A DNA stretch of 53,574 nt from Comamonadaceae bacterium (GCA_947373105.1 CANBWK010000009.1:1-53574); one strand, 5' to 3'. Shown: positions 39,654 through 49,184, numbered from the stretch's first letter. The notes: a model not told the origin generated them from the sequence alone. Numbers and translations: made by a program.

Positions 39654-39695
39654 TGAAATCTCCATAGCCTAATACCGCTACCCTTGCACGCCATT

Positions 39696-40589
39696 CTAGG
39701 GCGTTGCAAAAGTGGGTAAACCAACAAAACGACTGTCCACCAAAGTCTCCAGTCCAAATTCACGAAGTAAGGCCAGAAGCCTTTCAGCCGCACTGTGCTT
39801 TTTGTGGCCGGTGTAATGGGCGAGGATCAGCTCATTTTTCATGCTGTGCTCCCATCCAACCAACTCGGTTACGGTGACTTGGTAGCCATGCGCCTCCAAG
39901 TAAAGGCAACGCAAGACATTGGTCAGTTGGCTGCCCATTTCGCGGGTGTGTAAGGGATGGCGCCACAATTCAGCCAAGGGTGTTCGGTTGAGGTTCATTG
40001 CTTTGTTTTGGCGCAAATGTGCGGCCAATTCGGCCTGACAACAAGGCACCAAGACCATGTACTTGGCCTTCTTTTGCAAGCCAAAGGCGATCGCATCGTC
40101 GGTAGCCGTGTCACAGGCGTGCAAGGCGGTCACCACATCGATGTGCGCAGGCAGCAGATCTGATTGCGCCGATTGCGCCACAGTCAAGTTGAGAAACTGC
40201 ATGCGATCAAACCCCAGTCGCATCGCCAATGCGCGGGATGAAGCGACCAACTCTGGCCGCGTTTCAATACCGAAAATCGTACCTTGTCCCATGGCTTTGA
40301 AATACAAGTCGTAAATAATGAAACCCAAATACGATTTGCCTGCGCCGTGATCAGCCAAGGTGGGCTGGGCCGCATCGTTGCTTGCGGGCAACTCTTTCAG
40401 CAACTTTTCAATGAATTGGAAGAGATGGTAGACCTGCTTGAGCTTTCGTCTTGAGTCTTGGTTGAGTTTGCCCTCGCGGGTCAAGATATGCAGCTCTTTG
40501 AGCAATTCAATGGACTGGCCAGGTCGCACTTCGGGAGGTAGCACCTGCATCGCATCGGTTGACTTCAAGGGTCTTATTTTATTTTTCAT
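39696..40589 (-). CDS. SAM-dependent methyltransferase (Methyltransf_32-like)
   Basis: 297 residues from ATG 40589. A Rossmann methyltransferase core is visible: motif I LADHGAGKSYLG at 79-90, acidic IFGIETRPEL after it, and VVTALHACDTATDDAI and VLVPCCQAEL in the later strands. The HACD and PCC motifs resemble PF13679-type (TRMT13/METTL25-like) enzymes; substrate unknown, RNA being one guess. It overlaps the DUF1415 gene by 11 bases. The open frame extends to 40658 but AGAAAG supports 40589. Confidence 0.75.
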   Translation of the reverse strand: MKNKIRPLKSTDAMQVLPPEVRPGQSIELLKELHILTREGKLNQDSRRKLKQVYHLFQFIEKLLKELPASNDAAQPTLADHGAGKSYLGFIIYDLYFKAMGQGTIFGIETRPELVASSRALAMRLGFDRMQFLNLTVAQSAQSDLLPAHIDVVTALHACDTATDDAIAFGLQKKAKYMVLVPCCQAELAAHLRQNKAMNLNRTPLAELWRHPLHTREMGSQLTNVLRCLYLEAHGYQVTVTELVGWEHSMKNELILAHYTGHKKHSAAERLLALLREFGLETLVDSRFVGLPTFATP

Positions 40590-41157
40590 GATGACTTTCT
40601 GGTGTCGGTGTGGGACCGACATTGAGTGCCGTCCATCCTTCCAAGCCCAAATTTTCAAGCGTTTTCATATTGGTTTCAAAAATCGCTTCTGGGTCCGGAA
40701 ATGCTTCTACAGCACGGTCGATGCTGGCCTCCCTGATCAAATGCAAAGTGGGGTATGGCGATCGGTTGGTGAAATTGGTGATGTCGTCTGCACGGGTCCC
40801 GGCAAATTGGTAATCCGGGTGGAAACTCGCAATCTGAATCACACCCTCTAAATCCAAAGCCTTTAACACCGCTTCAGCTTCAGCCAAAAAATCATTGAAA
40901 TCCAAAAAATCCCGCAAGACCGTGGGCACGATCAGCAAGGTGGTATCTCGCACCTCAGGATTGAACGTAATCAATTCGCGTAATTGCATTTCCAACTCAT
41001 CGCGCAATTCATTCACACTTCGCGCCTGGCTTAGGGCGTAATGGATTTGCTGCTTGACATGCACCGCCTTGGCAAATGGGCACAGGTTCAAACCGATCAC
41101 GGCACGCTCCAACCACCTGCGGGTGTCTTCTATGTAAACAGATGAGGATGAATTCAT
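40579..41157 (-). CDS. DUF1415 family protein
   Basis: 192-residue conserved protein of unknown function. Typical features are an N-terminal WLERAVIGLNLCPFAK stretch with a conserved cysteine (residue 26), TTLLIVPTVLRDFLDFNDFL in the middle and the FHPDYQFAG motif near residue 112. Cytosolic by sequence. It overlaps the downstream methyltransferase and follows the MFS gene by 21 bases, so the three may be co-transcribed. No function is proposed. Confidence 0.85.
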   Translation of the reverse strand: MNSSSSVYIEDTRRWLERAVIGLNLCPFAKAVHVKQQIHYALSQARSVNELRDELEMQLRELITFNPEVRDTTLLIVPTVLRDFLDFNDFLAEAEAVLKALDLEGVIQIASFHPDYQFAGTRADDITNFTNRSPYPTLHLIREASIDRAVEAFPDPEAIFETNMKTLENLGLEGWTALNVGPTPTPESHHEK

Positions 41158-41178
41158 GGCATAGCAAAAAGGAAACCG

Positions 41179-42423
41179 TCAGTTTGTTTGGCCAATGTGG
41201 TCTGAACGCCGTATGACCCAAGCCATCCGCCATGACAACAGCATGCCGACAACACAACAGGTTCCGGTGATCGTCCATGTCCATTGCCAGCCTCCAACTT
41301 GCGCCGCCAGCCAAGCCACAGCGGGTGGCCCCACAAACTGACCGACCGAAGACCATTGTTGCATCCACCCCACCGTCGCGGCCACGGTACCCTCAGAAGG
41401 CGCCAAACGCAGCGCAAGAGAAAACAAGGTGCCTGGCACCAGACCGCCACACATGGAGAACAACAACACACCGGCATAACGCCAAATAGGCGAATCCGAT
41501 GTCCACGCACCAAAGGCCAACGCACCGCCCAATGCCATCGCCAAAAAACCAAAGTACAACAACGCGCCGGCCGAAACACCTTTTTGCAGCAACCGGCCAG
41601 AGGCCACATTGCCTAAAATGTTCACTGCCGCTGCCAGTGCGGTCAAAACACCCAACCAAGCCCCATTCAAACCAGCTTGCGCGTAAATAGAAGGCAAAAA
41701 ACCAACCACGGCCAGCCATTGGCCAGAGTACATGGCAAAAGTCAAAGACACCAGCCAAGGGCCGGGAGCGCGCAATGTTTCTTGAATACGTTGTCCCAAG
41801 CTGTACCGAAAATCTGGGCTGGCGTTTACACGTTCAGTCGATGCCAAAGAGCGACGAATCGAGTCCGCAGGAACCGCGACAAGCAAGCCCATGGCCATCA
41901 ATGCAGAAAGCCCGGCAAACAACCACCACCAACTCGGCCAGCCCCATACCGGAATCCACAAAGGCCCCACCAGCAAAGCCAAGGCCGTTCCTGCAGGCAT
42001 ATAAGCGCCCCACAGACCCATCATGGCATTGAGTTTGTCTGGCGGCACTAATTGCCGAATCAATGCCGGCGCCGGTAACGAGGCCAATAGAAAACCAAAA
42101 CCTTCCATCCCCCTCAGCCATAGCAAGGCCTCAGGGGTGCTTGCCAGACCCCCCAAGACACTGGCCACTGACAATGCCAACAGACCACAAAGCATGCACA
42201 GCCGCAAACCCCAGCGGTCAGCGAACAAGCCCACCACCAACCCCAAAGCCATGCCCGCAAACTGCACCATCGATAGCAAAAAACCGGCTTGCAACCAAGT
42301 CACGCCCATTTGGGCTTGTAACTCTGGCAAAGCGGGCGGTAACTTGCCAATCTGCAAAGCAACCACCACGCCCGACAAAATAACGATCCAGGCCCCCATC
42401 AACGGGCTTTTTACGACAACCAT
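41179..42423 (-). CDS. MFS transporter (CynX/NimT-like)
   Basis: 414-residue inner-membrane carrier with about 12 predicted helices. The loop 2-3 motif GLFADRWGLRLCMLCG near residue 65 is the major-facilitator signature. Overall pattern resembles the cyanate/NimT-type subfamily, but no substrate can be read from sequence. The start overlaps the dgt end by 13 bases, so translation may be coupled. Confidence 0.8.
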   Translation of the reverse strand: MVVVKSPLMGAWIVILSGVVVALQIGKLPPALPELQAQMGVTWLQAGFLLSMVQFAGMALGLVVGLFADRWGLRLCMLCGLLALSVASVLGGLASTPEALLWLRGMEGFGFLLASLPAPALIRQLVPPDKLNAMMGLWGAYMPAGTALALLVGPLWIPVWGWPSWWWLFAGLSALMAMGLLVAVPADSIRRSLASTERVNASPDFRYSLGQRIQETLRAPGPWLVSLTFAMYSGQWLAVVGFLPSIYAQAGLNGAWLGVLTALAAAVNILGNVASGRLLQKGVSAGALLYFGFLAMALGGALAFGAWTSDSPIWRYAGVLLFSMCGGLVPGTLFSLALRLAPSEGTVAATVGWMQQWSSVGQFVGPPAVAWLAAQVGGWQWTWTITGTCCVVGMLLSWRMAWVIRRSDHIGQTN

Positions 42424-43562
42424 TTTTGCCCCGTCAATCTTTCATGTTCACGGGCTGCAAATCGATCTGTCATGCCGGCAATGTAATCGGATACCGCACG
42501 TTGTATATCCTCACGTTCGGCAAAGTCTGTCGGCATTTCGGCCGGCTGAGAAACATAGGCCGCATACAAATCTCGCACCACGTTCTGAGCCTGCGCGCTG
42601 GTTTCAATGACCTTGGGGTGTCGGTACAAATGGGTAAATAAAAACTGTTGAAGTGGTGTCGAAAGCGCTTTCATATTCGCGCTGAACCCCACCAAAGGAC
42701 CCGCCAACCGCACGTCTTCAACGCTTTGCGGCTTCGCCATTTGTAAGCTTTGTTGAGTAGAAGCGATCACGTCATACACCTGCTCACTGAGCATCCGTCT
42801 TATGGTCTCGTAAAGCAAGCGACGGGCGCGCGAAGCCTGGACCAAATCCGGGTGTTCGGCCAAGGCCTCTAACCTGAAGCGCTCAAACAGTTCAATCGAT
42901 TGCAGCTGGTGCATCGAGATCAAGCCCGAACGAACACCGTCATCAATGTCATGTGCGTTGTAGGCAATCGCATCGGCAAGGTTACACAACTGCGCCTCCA
43001 AACTTGGCTGCGTGCGGTCCAAAAATCGTCGCGCCACACCCCCAGGTTCTTGGGCTTCGATCAAGGCTGCATTTTTGTGCGAACAATGCTTGAGGACACC
43101 CTCTCGGGTCTCAAAGGTGAGGTTCAATCCATCAAACGCCGGATAGCGTTCTTCCAAATGATCCACCACACGCAGGCTTTGAAAATTGTGCTCAAAGCCA
43201 CCGTGCGCGGCCATGCACGCGTTCAGTGTGTCCTGTCCTGCATGGCCAAAAGGGGTGTGCCCCAAATCGTGCGCCAGCGCAATGGCTTCAACCAAGTCCT
43301 CATTCAGTCCGAGCGCACGGGCAATCGACCGAGCCAATTGCGCCACCTCCAAAGAATGGGTCAGGCGAGTTCGAAACAAATCGCCTTCATGGTTGAGGAA
43401 TACCTGGGTTTTGTAGACCAAGCGGCGAAAAGCCGTGGAATGCACAATCCGGTCGCGATCTCGCTGAAAATCACTGCGTGTGGGCGCTGCGACTTCGAGA
43501 TAGCGCCGCCCCCGTGACTGCGCAGGATCGCAGGCATAACTTGCGCCGTAGGCTGCGCTCAT
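42411..43562 (-). CDS. dgt: Deoxyguanosinetriphosphate triphosphohydrolase-like protein
   Basis: HD-domain dNTP triphosphohydrolase, releasing deoxynucleoside and triphosphate. 383 residues from ATG 43562; that ATG overlaps the aroB stop as ATGA, better than the ATG at 43577. HD metal ligands are H69 (LTHSLEV) and H98-D99 ([13 protein letters not shown]), with the further aspartate in [10 protein letters not shown] near residue 190. The shorter bacterial type; deoxynucleotide specificity is not certain. Confidence 0.9.
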   Translation of the reverse strand: MSAAYGASYACDPAQSRGRRYLEVAAPTRSDFQRDRDRIVHSTAFRRLVYKTQVFLNHEGDLFRTRLTHSLEVAQLARSIARALGLNEDLVEAIALAHDLGHTPFGHAGQDTLNACMAAHGGFEHNFQSLRVVDHLEERYPAFDGLNLTFETREGVLKHCSHKNAALIEAQEPGGVARRFLDRTQPSLEAQLCNLADAIAYNAHDIDDGVRSGLISMHQLQSIELFERFRLEALAEHPDLVQASRARRLLYETIRRMLSEQVYDVIASTQQSLQMAKPQSVEDVRLAGPLVGFSANMKALSTPLQQFLFTHLYRHPKVIETSAQAQNVVRDLYAAYVSQPAEMPTDFAEREDIQRAVSDYIAGMTDRFAAREHERLTGQKWLS

Positions 43563-44704
43563 GGGTTGGCGCAGCAATGCGCAATCACCTCACGCACCAT
43601 GGCATCGGGAGCGCTTTGCACCCTGGCCTGGCCTGGACTTTGAATCACCACAAATTTGATATCGCCGCCTTCGGCTTTTTTATCTAAGCGCATATGACTC
43701 ACATAATGATCAACGTTGTGTTCCCTGTCGATCACAGGCGCTTGTGTGGCCAAACCTGCGCGCGCAATCAAAGCCCTCAGTCGTTCGACAAAAGCCCTGT
43801 CAACCAGTCCCAAACGCTCTGACAAATGGGCAGCCATGACCATGCCACACCCCACGGCTTCGCCATGCAACCAAACCCCAAAACCCAGACCCGCTTCAAT
43901 AGCGTGCCCAAAGGTGTGCCCAAAATTCAGGATGGCGCGAATACCCGACTCACGCTCATCTTGCCCCACCACCCAAGCTTTGATCTCACAACTGCGTTGA
44001 ACGGCATGCGCCAAAGCGGCTGGGTCGCGGGCTGTCAGCGCGTCGACATGCTGTTCAATCCAATCAAAAAAAGCCATGTCGGCAATCGGACCGTACTTGA
44101 TCACCTCTGCCAGCCCTGCACTCAACTCCCTGGGGGGCAAGGTTTGCAAAGTCGCCAGATCACACACGACCAATCGGGGCTGGTAAAAAGCACCAATCAT
44201 GTTCTTGCCCAAGGGGTGGTTGATGGCGGTTTTACCACCCACCGAAGAATCTACCTGGGCCAACAAAGTCGTTGGAACCTGCACAAAAGGCACACCCCGC
44301 ATGTAACTGGCAGCAGCAAAACCCGTCATGTCCCCGACCACCCCTCCGCCCAAAGCAAACAGAACAGTTTTACGGTCAGCCCCCTGGCCTAGCAAGGCGT
44401 CAAAAATTTGATTGAGCGTGGCCCAATCTTTGTAAGCCTCGCCATCAGGCAGTGTCACCGTGTGAATCTGTTTGTAACGACCCGTCAACGCTCGGCGTAA
44501 CTGCGCTTCGTAAAGAGGTGCGACCGTGGTGTTGGTCACGATCAAGGCTGTCGCGGCAGATGGCACGGCGCCATACGTTGTGTCCTGCCCGAGCAAGCCG
44601 GCGCCAATGACAATCGGGTAACTGCGCTCGTCGAGTGCAATCTGAACGGTGGTGGGTGTGATCTGGTCTTTCATAGCCGCCAAGTTTAGGGCAGAGCCGC
44701 TCAT
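43559..44704 (-). CDS. aroB: 3-dehydroquinate synthase
   Basis: Second step of the shikimate pathway; NAD- and zinc-dependent closure of DAHP to 3-dehydroquinate. 381 residues with [19 protein letters not shown] near 120, [19 protein letters not shown] near 140, and zinc-site histidines in [11 protein letters not shown] near 268. The ATG lies directly after the aroK TGA (TGAATG); ATG 44674 is an alternative. Forms aroK-aroB-dgt. Confidence 0.96.
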   Translation of the reverse strand: MSGSALNLAAMKDQITPTTVQIALDERSYPIVIGAGLLGQDTTYGAVPSAATALIVTNTTVAPLYEAQLRRALTGRYKQIHTVTLPDGEAYKDWATLNQIFDALLGQGADRKTVLFALGGGVVGDMTGFAAASYMRGVPFVQVPTTLLAQVDSSVGGKTAINHPLGKNMIGAFYQPRLVVCDLATLQTLPPRELSAGLAEVIKYGPIADMAFFDWIEQHVDALTARDPAALAHAVQRSCEIKAWVVGQDERESGIRAILNFGHTFGHAIEAGLGFGVWLHGEAVGCGMVMAAHLSERLGLVDRAFVERLRALIARAGLATQAPVIDREHNVDHYVSHMRLDKKAEGGDIKFVVIQSPGQARVQSAPDAMVREVIAHCCANP

Positions 44705-45268
44705 TCAGTCCGTGCTGGAGGGTGTTGGGTCTGAAGCCGTCTTGATTTTCAAAGGCAAATCACCCGCTACTTCTAGTTGCATGACGATCATATTGAGCAA
44801 GGTCGCCACACTGGGGCGACCGGTGTCCACCACAAAGTGCGCTGTTTCGCGGTACAAAGGATCACGGGCCTCATACAGGTTACGCAAGCGTTGCAAAGGG
44901 TCATTGACTTGCAGCAAAGGACGATTCACATCGTGACGAACGCGTCGGTACACTTCTTCAGGCATAGAGCGCAAATACACCACCCGACCGCGCTCATTTA
45001 ATCTCTCACGATTGATCGCTCGCAGCACCGAACCGCCACCCGTTGACAGCACGCCTTGGTGGCGCAAGGTCAAATCGTCCAAGATGCCCTCTTCAATGTC
45101 CCGAAACCTCTCTTCACCCTCGCGGTTAAAGAACTCACGAATGGAGCATCCCAATCGCTGTTCGATCACGTGATCAGAATCGACAAATGGAAGACCCAAG
45201 CGCCGGCCCAGCTGTCTGCCGATCGTTGATTTTCCTGAACCAGGCAGGCCTACTAGGATGATGCTCAA
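44705..45268 (-). CDS. aroK: Shikimate kinase
   Basis: Phosphorylates shikimate at the 3-OH. 187 residues; Walker A GLPGSGKS at 7-14, shikimate-binding FVDSDHVIE near 28-36 and the STGGGSVL stretch near 76. The start is TTG at 45268: no in-frame ATG or GTG lies upstream in a readable distance and the family start begins here; no Shine-Dalgarno is seen and the leader is AT-rich. It follows pilQ by 107 bases, the widespread pil-aroK-aroB order. Confidence 0.95.
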   Translation of the reverse strand: MSIILVGLPGSGKSTIGRQLGRRLGLPFVDSDHVIEQRLGCSIREFFNREGEERFRDIEEGILDDLTLRHQGVLSTGGGSVLRAINRERLNERGRVVYLRSMPEEVYRRVRHDVNRPLLQVNDPLQRLRNLYEARDPLYRETAHFVVDTGRPSVATLLNMIVMQLEVAGDLPLKIKTASDPTPSSTD

Positions 45269-45375
45269 GGGTAAAAAATCAAATAATTGGAAAAAGTGCC
45301 CACGCTAACCCGTGCAAGTAGGCCAGCGACAGACGCGTTTAAATGTATAAAGTGTATGCGAGGCGCGGGCCCGCT

Positions 45376-46866
45376 CTACCGATCCGATGCATCACTGATC
45401 ATCCGAGGGGTAATGAATACCAGCATTTCTGTTTTACGCGTGACACGTTGTTGGTTTTTAAACAACCAGCCCAACACCGGCAGATCACCAAGACCCGGCA
45501 CACGGGCTTCATCATCTTTATCTGCCTGCTCAAAAATCCCGCCAATCACCACCGTACCCCCATTTTCAACCAGCACCTGGGTTTTCACATGCTTGGTATT
45601 GATGGCATAGCCGGCTGGGGTAATTTGCCCCACGCTGTCTTTGTTGACATCGACGTCCAAGATGATGCTGCCATCTGGTGTGATTTGCGGCGTGACCTCC
45701 AACTTCAAGTTGGCTTTGCGGAAAGATACCGCCGTGGCGCCGCTGGCGGTGGCCAATTGGTAAGGCAATTCAGTGCCTTGCTCAATCAAGGCCTTGGTCT
45801 GGTCGGCAGTAACAACCCTGGGACTGGAGACGATTTTTCCTTTTCCGTCGGCCTCCAAGGCAGAGATCTCCAGATTCAAGAACTTATCAGCAGCAGCATT
45901 GAACAAGGACACCGCCATGCTGGCGGGAACATTGATGGTTTGACCGGCTTGACCGGCAGGTAAATTGACCATATTCCCCCCAATTACCCCGGCGGCCGTA
46001 GGGTTGACCACGGCACCCGCCGCCGAAGTCAACTGCCGCCCCTGTACCGATAAAGGGGTAGCAAAACCTCCTCCCAAGCGAACCCCCAGGGATTTGCCGA
46101 ATTGATCGTCCGCCTCCACAATCCGCGCCTCGATCAACACTTGGCGAACAGGGACGTCCATCTTGGCAATGACGGCCTGAATTTTGTCGGTATGCGCCGG
46201 TACGTCGGAGATGAACAACTGATTGGTGCGCGGCTCAGCCAACAAGGACCCTCGAGGGCTGAGCCAACGCCCACCCGGTGCGGCGGTCCCTGAGCTGCTG
46301 GCCATTCTCTGAGCCACATCGGCAGCCTTGGCATATTTCAAAGTGATGGCCAAAGTCTGGAGCGGTGCCATGGCCTGCAACAAGGCTTCATTCTCAATCG
46401 CTTGTTTTTCCCGCATCAGCCATTCTTCTTTGGGTGCAACCCAAATCACGTTGTCCTTGCGGCGCGAGCTCATGCCCTTCGATTGCAACACGATGTCCAG
46501 TGCCTGGTCCCATGGCACATTCATCAAGCGCACCGTGGTCGCACCACTCACCGCATCAGAGGCAATGATGTTAATTTGAGTGAAATCAGCAATCACTTGC
46601 AGCAAGGCGCGCAGCTCAATGTGCTGGAAATTCAAAGATATTTTTTCGCCACTGAACGGCGCACCAAATGCCAGGCCAAAACCTGCTTTCGGCGCAGACA
46701 GACCCCAGGATGGGGGCGCGACATCGCTCCTTTCTGTTGACGAAGAAATTACGAAAGATGGCTCCAGCGTTTGCGCCGCCACTTGAGAGACTCTAGAGAA
46801 ACAAGCTATCTGACATGAAATCCACAAAACCCGGTAAACAAACTGGGATAAAACGAACGGCTTCAT
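45376..46866 (-). CDS. pilQ: Type IV pilus / competence secretin PilQ, short form
   Basis: Outer-membrane secretin through which the pilus or incoming DNA passes. From ATG 46866 (AAAGGA nine bases upstream) it has 496 residues: a signal-like N-terminus (about 1-31), a short low-complexity linker, an STN/N0 domain at about 75-145 (SLNFQHIELRALLQVIAD), one N1 domain to about 240, and the secretin core at about 290-490 ending GLGDLPVLGWLFKN and EMLVFITPR. No AMIN peptidoglycan-binding domains are present, so it resembles HofQ/ComE-type secretins in length. Confidence 0.93.
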   Translation of the reverse strand: MKPFVLSQFVYRVLWISCQIACFSRVSQVAAQTLEPSFVISSSTERSDVAPPSWGLSAPKAGFGLAFGAPFSGEKISLNFQHIELRALLQVIADFTQINIIASDAVSGATTVRLMNVPWDQALDIVLQSKGMSSRRKDNVIWVAPKEEWLMREKQAIENEALLQAMAPLQTLAITLKYAKAADVAQRMASSSGTAAPGGRWLSPRGSLLAEPRTNQLFISDVPAHTDKIQAVIAKMDVPVRQVLIEARIVEADDQFGKSLGVRLGGGFATPLSVQGRQLTSAAGAVVNPTAAGVIGGNMVNLPAGQAGQTINVPASMAVSLFNAAADKFLNLEISALEADGKGKIVSSPRVVTADQTKALIEQGTELPYQLATASGATAVSFRKANLKLEVTPQITPDGSIILDVDVNKDSVGQITPAGYAINTKHVKTQVLVENGGTVVIGGIFEQADKDDEARVPGLGDLPVLGWLFKNQQRVTRKTEMLVFITPRMISDASDR

Positions 46867-47876
46867 GGTCTTTTTTCCTTTGTCGCTAAGGTGGCGCGCC
46901 TGATCGGCAGAACGTCCACACGTTGCCCCCATCGGCCATCGGCTTGCTTGACTGGCGTGCTAACTTGAAGCTCAACCTCTTCAAGCCCAATGACACGACC
47001 GCCCTCAAGACCGAGCACATCGCCCCATGCCAATCGAAACAACCCAGCAGGGGTAAGAATCAAGGCATAGCGAGCACCGGCATGGTTGAAAGTGCCCACC
47101 AACTGCATCTCTTTTAAGGGCCAACGAAGCAAAGGATGCACACCCAGACCCAGACCTCCCTCATACGAGACGTCTGGCATGGCCGCTGAGGGCTTGATAA
47201 ACGGGTCGCCATTTGTCAAGCTTTCTTTCAGCCTCAGGCCGCCCAAGTCCCTTCTTTCAATCGCATCGGAGGGAACCAAAGTTGCCACGGCAGGCCTCAG
47301 AGGCAAATGCAACAAGGCTTCCAAGCTCACTTCTCCGGAGGGTGAGGCTGTCAATATCCATTTTTCAGGTACCCACAAAGCGGCCTGATGAAACAGGGCA
47401 TCGCTCCACAATAAAATCTGCGCAAACTGACCATGCAAACGCAAACTCAAAGACCGACTCTCCCACCCATTCCTGGGCTGCGGGTCTACTGGTTTGAAAC
47501 TGTCAACCTGCAATCCGTGTTTTTGCGCCTGTGCATACAAAGCCATCACCACGCTTTGCGATTGCGCGGCAGTAGGCCAAGCAGCTTGCTCTAAATTCAT
47601 CGCCTGTTGGGGTAAGGCCGTAGGTTCAATTTTCCATTGATTGAATCGGGCTTGCTCGGCCTGCACTTGCATCTGCAAAGCCTGGCGTTGTGTTTGTAAC
47701 TGCACCACATCAGGCCCTTCATCTGAAGCCGAGACGCCAACTACCAGCGCACCAAGAGCCGCAAAAACAAGAACCAAAGTCACCAGCACCTTTCGAGGCC
47801 ACATCAGCCAGTCTTGCCCAGCGAGCTCATGCCACAAGGTCTGGAAATGGGGCCATTGAAAACCTGAAATGAACAT
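46863..47876 (-). CDS. PilO-PilP fusion protein (type IV pilus alignment subcomplex)
   Basis: One 337-residue protein appears to combine PilO and PilP. The first about 200 residues are PilO-like: cytosolic start, membrane helix near residues 26-46 (KVLVTLVLVFAALGALVVGV), coiled coil, then a ferredoxin-like half with LQVDSFKP and ILLWSDALF. The last about 125 residues are PilP-like: DPFIKP, then PLKEMQLVGTF, ALILTPAGLFRLAWGDVLG and GRVIGLEEVELQV. No lipobox precedes the PilP part. AAGGAG six bases before ATG 47876 selects that start over ATG 47882. It overlaps pilQ by 4 bases. Confidence 0.82.
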   Translation of the reverse strand: MFISGFQWPHFQTLWHELAGQDWLMWPRKVLVTLVLVFAALGALVVGVSASDEGPDVVQLQTQRQALQMQVQAEQARFNQWKIEPTALPQQAMNLEQAAWPTAAQSQSVVMALYAQAQKHGLQVDSFKPVDPQPRNGWESRSLSLRLHGQFAQILLWSDALFHQAALWVPEKWILTASPSGEVSLEALLHLPLRPAVATLVPSDAIERRDLGGLRLKESLTNGDPFIKPSAAMPDVSYEGGLGLGVHPLLRWPLKEMQLVGTFNHAGARYALILTPAGLFRLAWGDVLGLEGGRVIGLEEVELQVSTPVKQADGRWGQRVDVLPIRRATLATKEKRP

Positions 47877-47886
47877 CCACATCTCC

Positions 47887-48492
47887 TTACTCGGAAACAG
47901 GCTTTGCAGAGGGTAGCGCCGCCTCAAACTTGGGGGACAACTCTGGCCAAGGCCAAAGAGCCTGGGCAACATAACGCAGGACAGGGCGTTGACCGGACAC
48001 TTGGGGCAAAGTTTCCAATGCCATCAGTGCAGGAGGTTGTTGCCAAGGCAAAACACCCACTAACTCGTTGAGGACTTGCTGCACCGCCAGTCCCGATTCA
48101 GCCTGACCTTGCAATCGCCATGAAGGACCCTCCAAACGCAATTCTTGAATTTGCACCCCTTCAGGCCAACGCAAGGCCAAGGACTTGTTCAATGCAAGCA
48201 AATTCTGCCCCCGCTGGCGTAAGGCCTCCATTTTGAGAAAACTGTCTTGCGCCTTCTGTCGTTGCGACTGGTCGTTTTGCATTTGGAGATTTTTTTGTAG
48301 CAGCACGCTCAGCTGTGTTTTCAGGTCAAGCACCTTTGCCTGCTGCTGCGCAACCTCTGTTTGCACCTCATTGACAACCCACGCCGCAGCAAGACCGCCG
48401 CTGACAGCGCTCAAGAGCATGGCCACAATCCATCTCATCTTTCTCAAAGTCCGAACTTTGTCGCGATAGGGTGCAAAGTTCCAGGAAGTCAT
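47887..48492 (-). CDS. pilN: Type IV pilus assembly protein PilN
   Basis: Inner-membrane partner of PilM and PilO. 201 residues from ATG 48492, which overlaps the pilM stop as ATGA. N-terminal cytosolic SWNFAPYRDK replaces the usual INLLPWR PilM-binding motif, then a membrane helix at about 23-41, a coiled coil at 42-95, and a ferredoxin-like domain with VQIQELRLEGPSWRLQGQAES. It lies 10 bases before pilO/P. The motif is degenerate but order and topology fit. Confidence 0.85.
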   Translation of the reverse strand: MTSWNFAPYRDKVRTLRKMRWIVAMLLSAVSGGLAAAWVVNEVQTEVAQQQAKVLDLKTQLSVLLQKNLQMQNDQSQRQKAQDSFLKMEALRQRGQNLLALNKSLALRWPEGVQIQELRLEGPSWRLQGQAESGLAVQQVLNELVGVLPWQQPPALMALETLPQVSGQRPVLRYVAQALWPWPELSPKFEAALPSAKPVSE

Positions 48493-49103
48493 GAGCGAGC
48501 ACCCTGCCAAGCCAAATCGCACGCTATGCGGTACCGAAGGGACGTACCTTCCCATATTGCAAGGTCCATTGCAGGCTCAACACCCAAGAATTGCAAACTC
48601 AAACCTGCCGCGCGACTCATCTGATCGGCTGCACGGGTCCAGGCTATGCCACAAGCTCCCCAAGAGACGGTGCGAGACCCAGATATTGAACGAGACTCCG
48701 TTTCTTGAGGCTCACAGCGGAACTCCACCACCACGGCATCCCACTCCAGCTGCAGGCGTTGGCTTGCAGCCCAGACCACCTGCGCACGGATGTCCTTCTC
48801 AGGTAAAGCATCCTCCACCTGAAGGCTGTCCTGCGCGACCTGATCCTGAGGCAGGCCCATGGCCAAACGCCTGCGAGGTAATTCTGCTCGCTTTAACCAG
48901 TTTTGAATGGCTGCTCCACTTGCCAGTGGGTCTTGCCATGGTGAGGCCCTCGGGTCAACCCAGTCCTTAGCAACTGAGCGCTGAATTTGACCGCTGGCCA
49001 TGCTTGCAGGACCCAGGTCCACCAAGGTCATGCCCTGTGCATCGATTGACAGACCCAACCAGCCAGGCGATTGGCGCCGCCATTTCCCAAAAGACTGAAA
49101 CAT
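48489..49103 (-). CDS. pilM: PilM-like actin-fold protein, shortened
   Basis: Cytosolic platform that binds PilN. The protein has only 204 residues against about 350 for typical PilM. It keeps the first actin-like half (WLGLSIDAQGMTLVDLG at the start, then LAMGLPQDQVAQDSLQ, a ALPEKDIRAQVVWAASQRL stretch, and GIAWTRAADQMSRAAGLSL), and its end ACDLAW resembles the last PilM strand. The middle and second subdomain are absent, including the later nucleotide-site motifs. E. coli HofM is also short. The reading frame is intact, so this looks like a reduced gene rather than a broken one. Confidence 0.78.
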   Translation of the reverse strand: MFQSFGKWRRQSPGWLGLSIDAQGMTLVDLGPASMASGQIQRSVAKDWVDPRASPWQDPLASGAAIQNWLKRAELPRRRLAMGLPQDQVAQDSLQVEDALPEKDIRAQVVWAASQRLQLEWDAVVVEFRCEPQETESRSISGSRTVSWGACGIAWTRAADQMSRAAGLSLQFLGVEPAMDLAIWEGTSLRYRIACDLAWQGARS

Positions 49104-49184
49104 AGAGATACCCTGCCTTTTAATTAGAGTTCTTTAGGTATCAATTTTTAACACGCAAAGATTCTTTTGGAAACAGGGTTTGCA

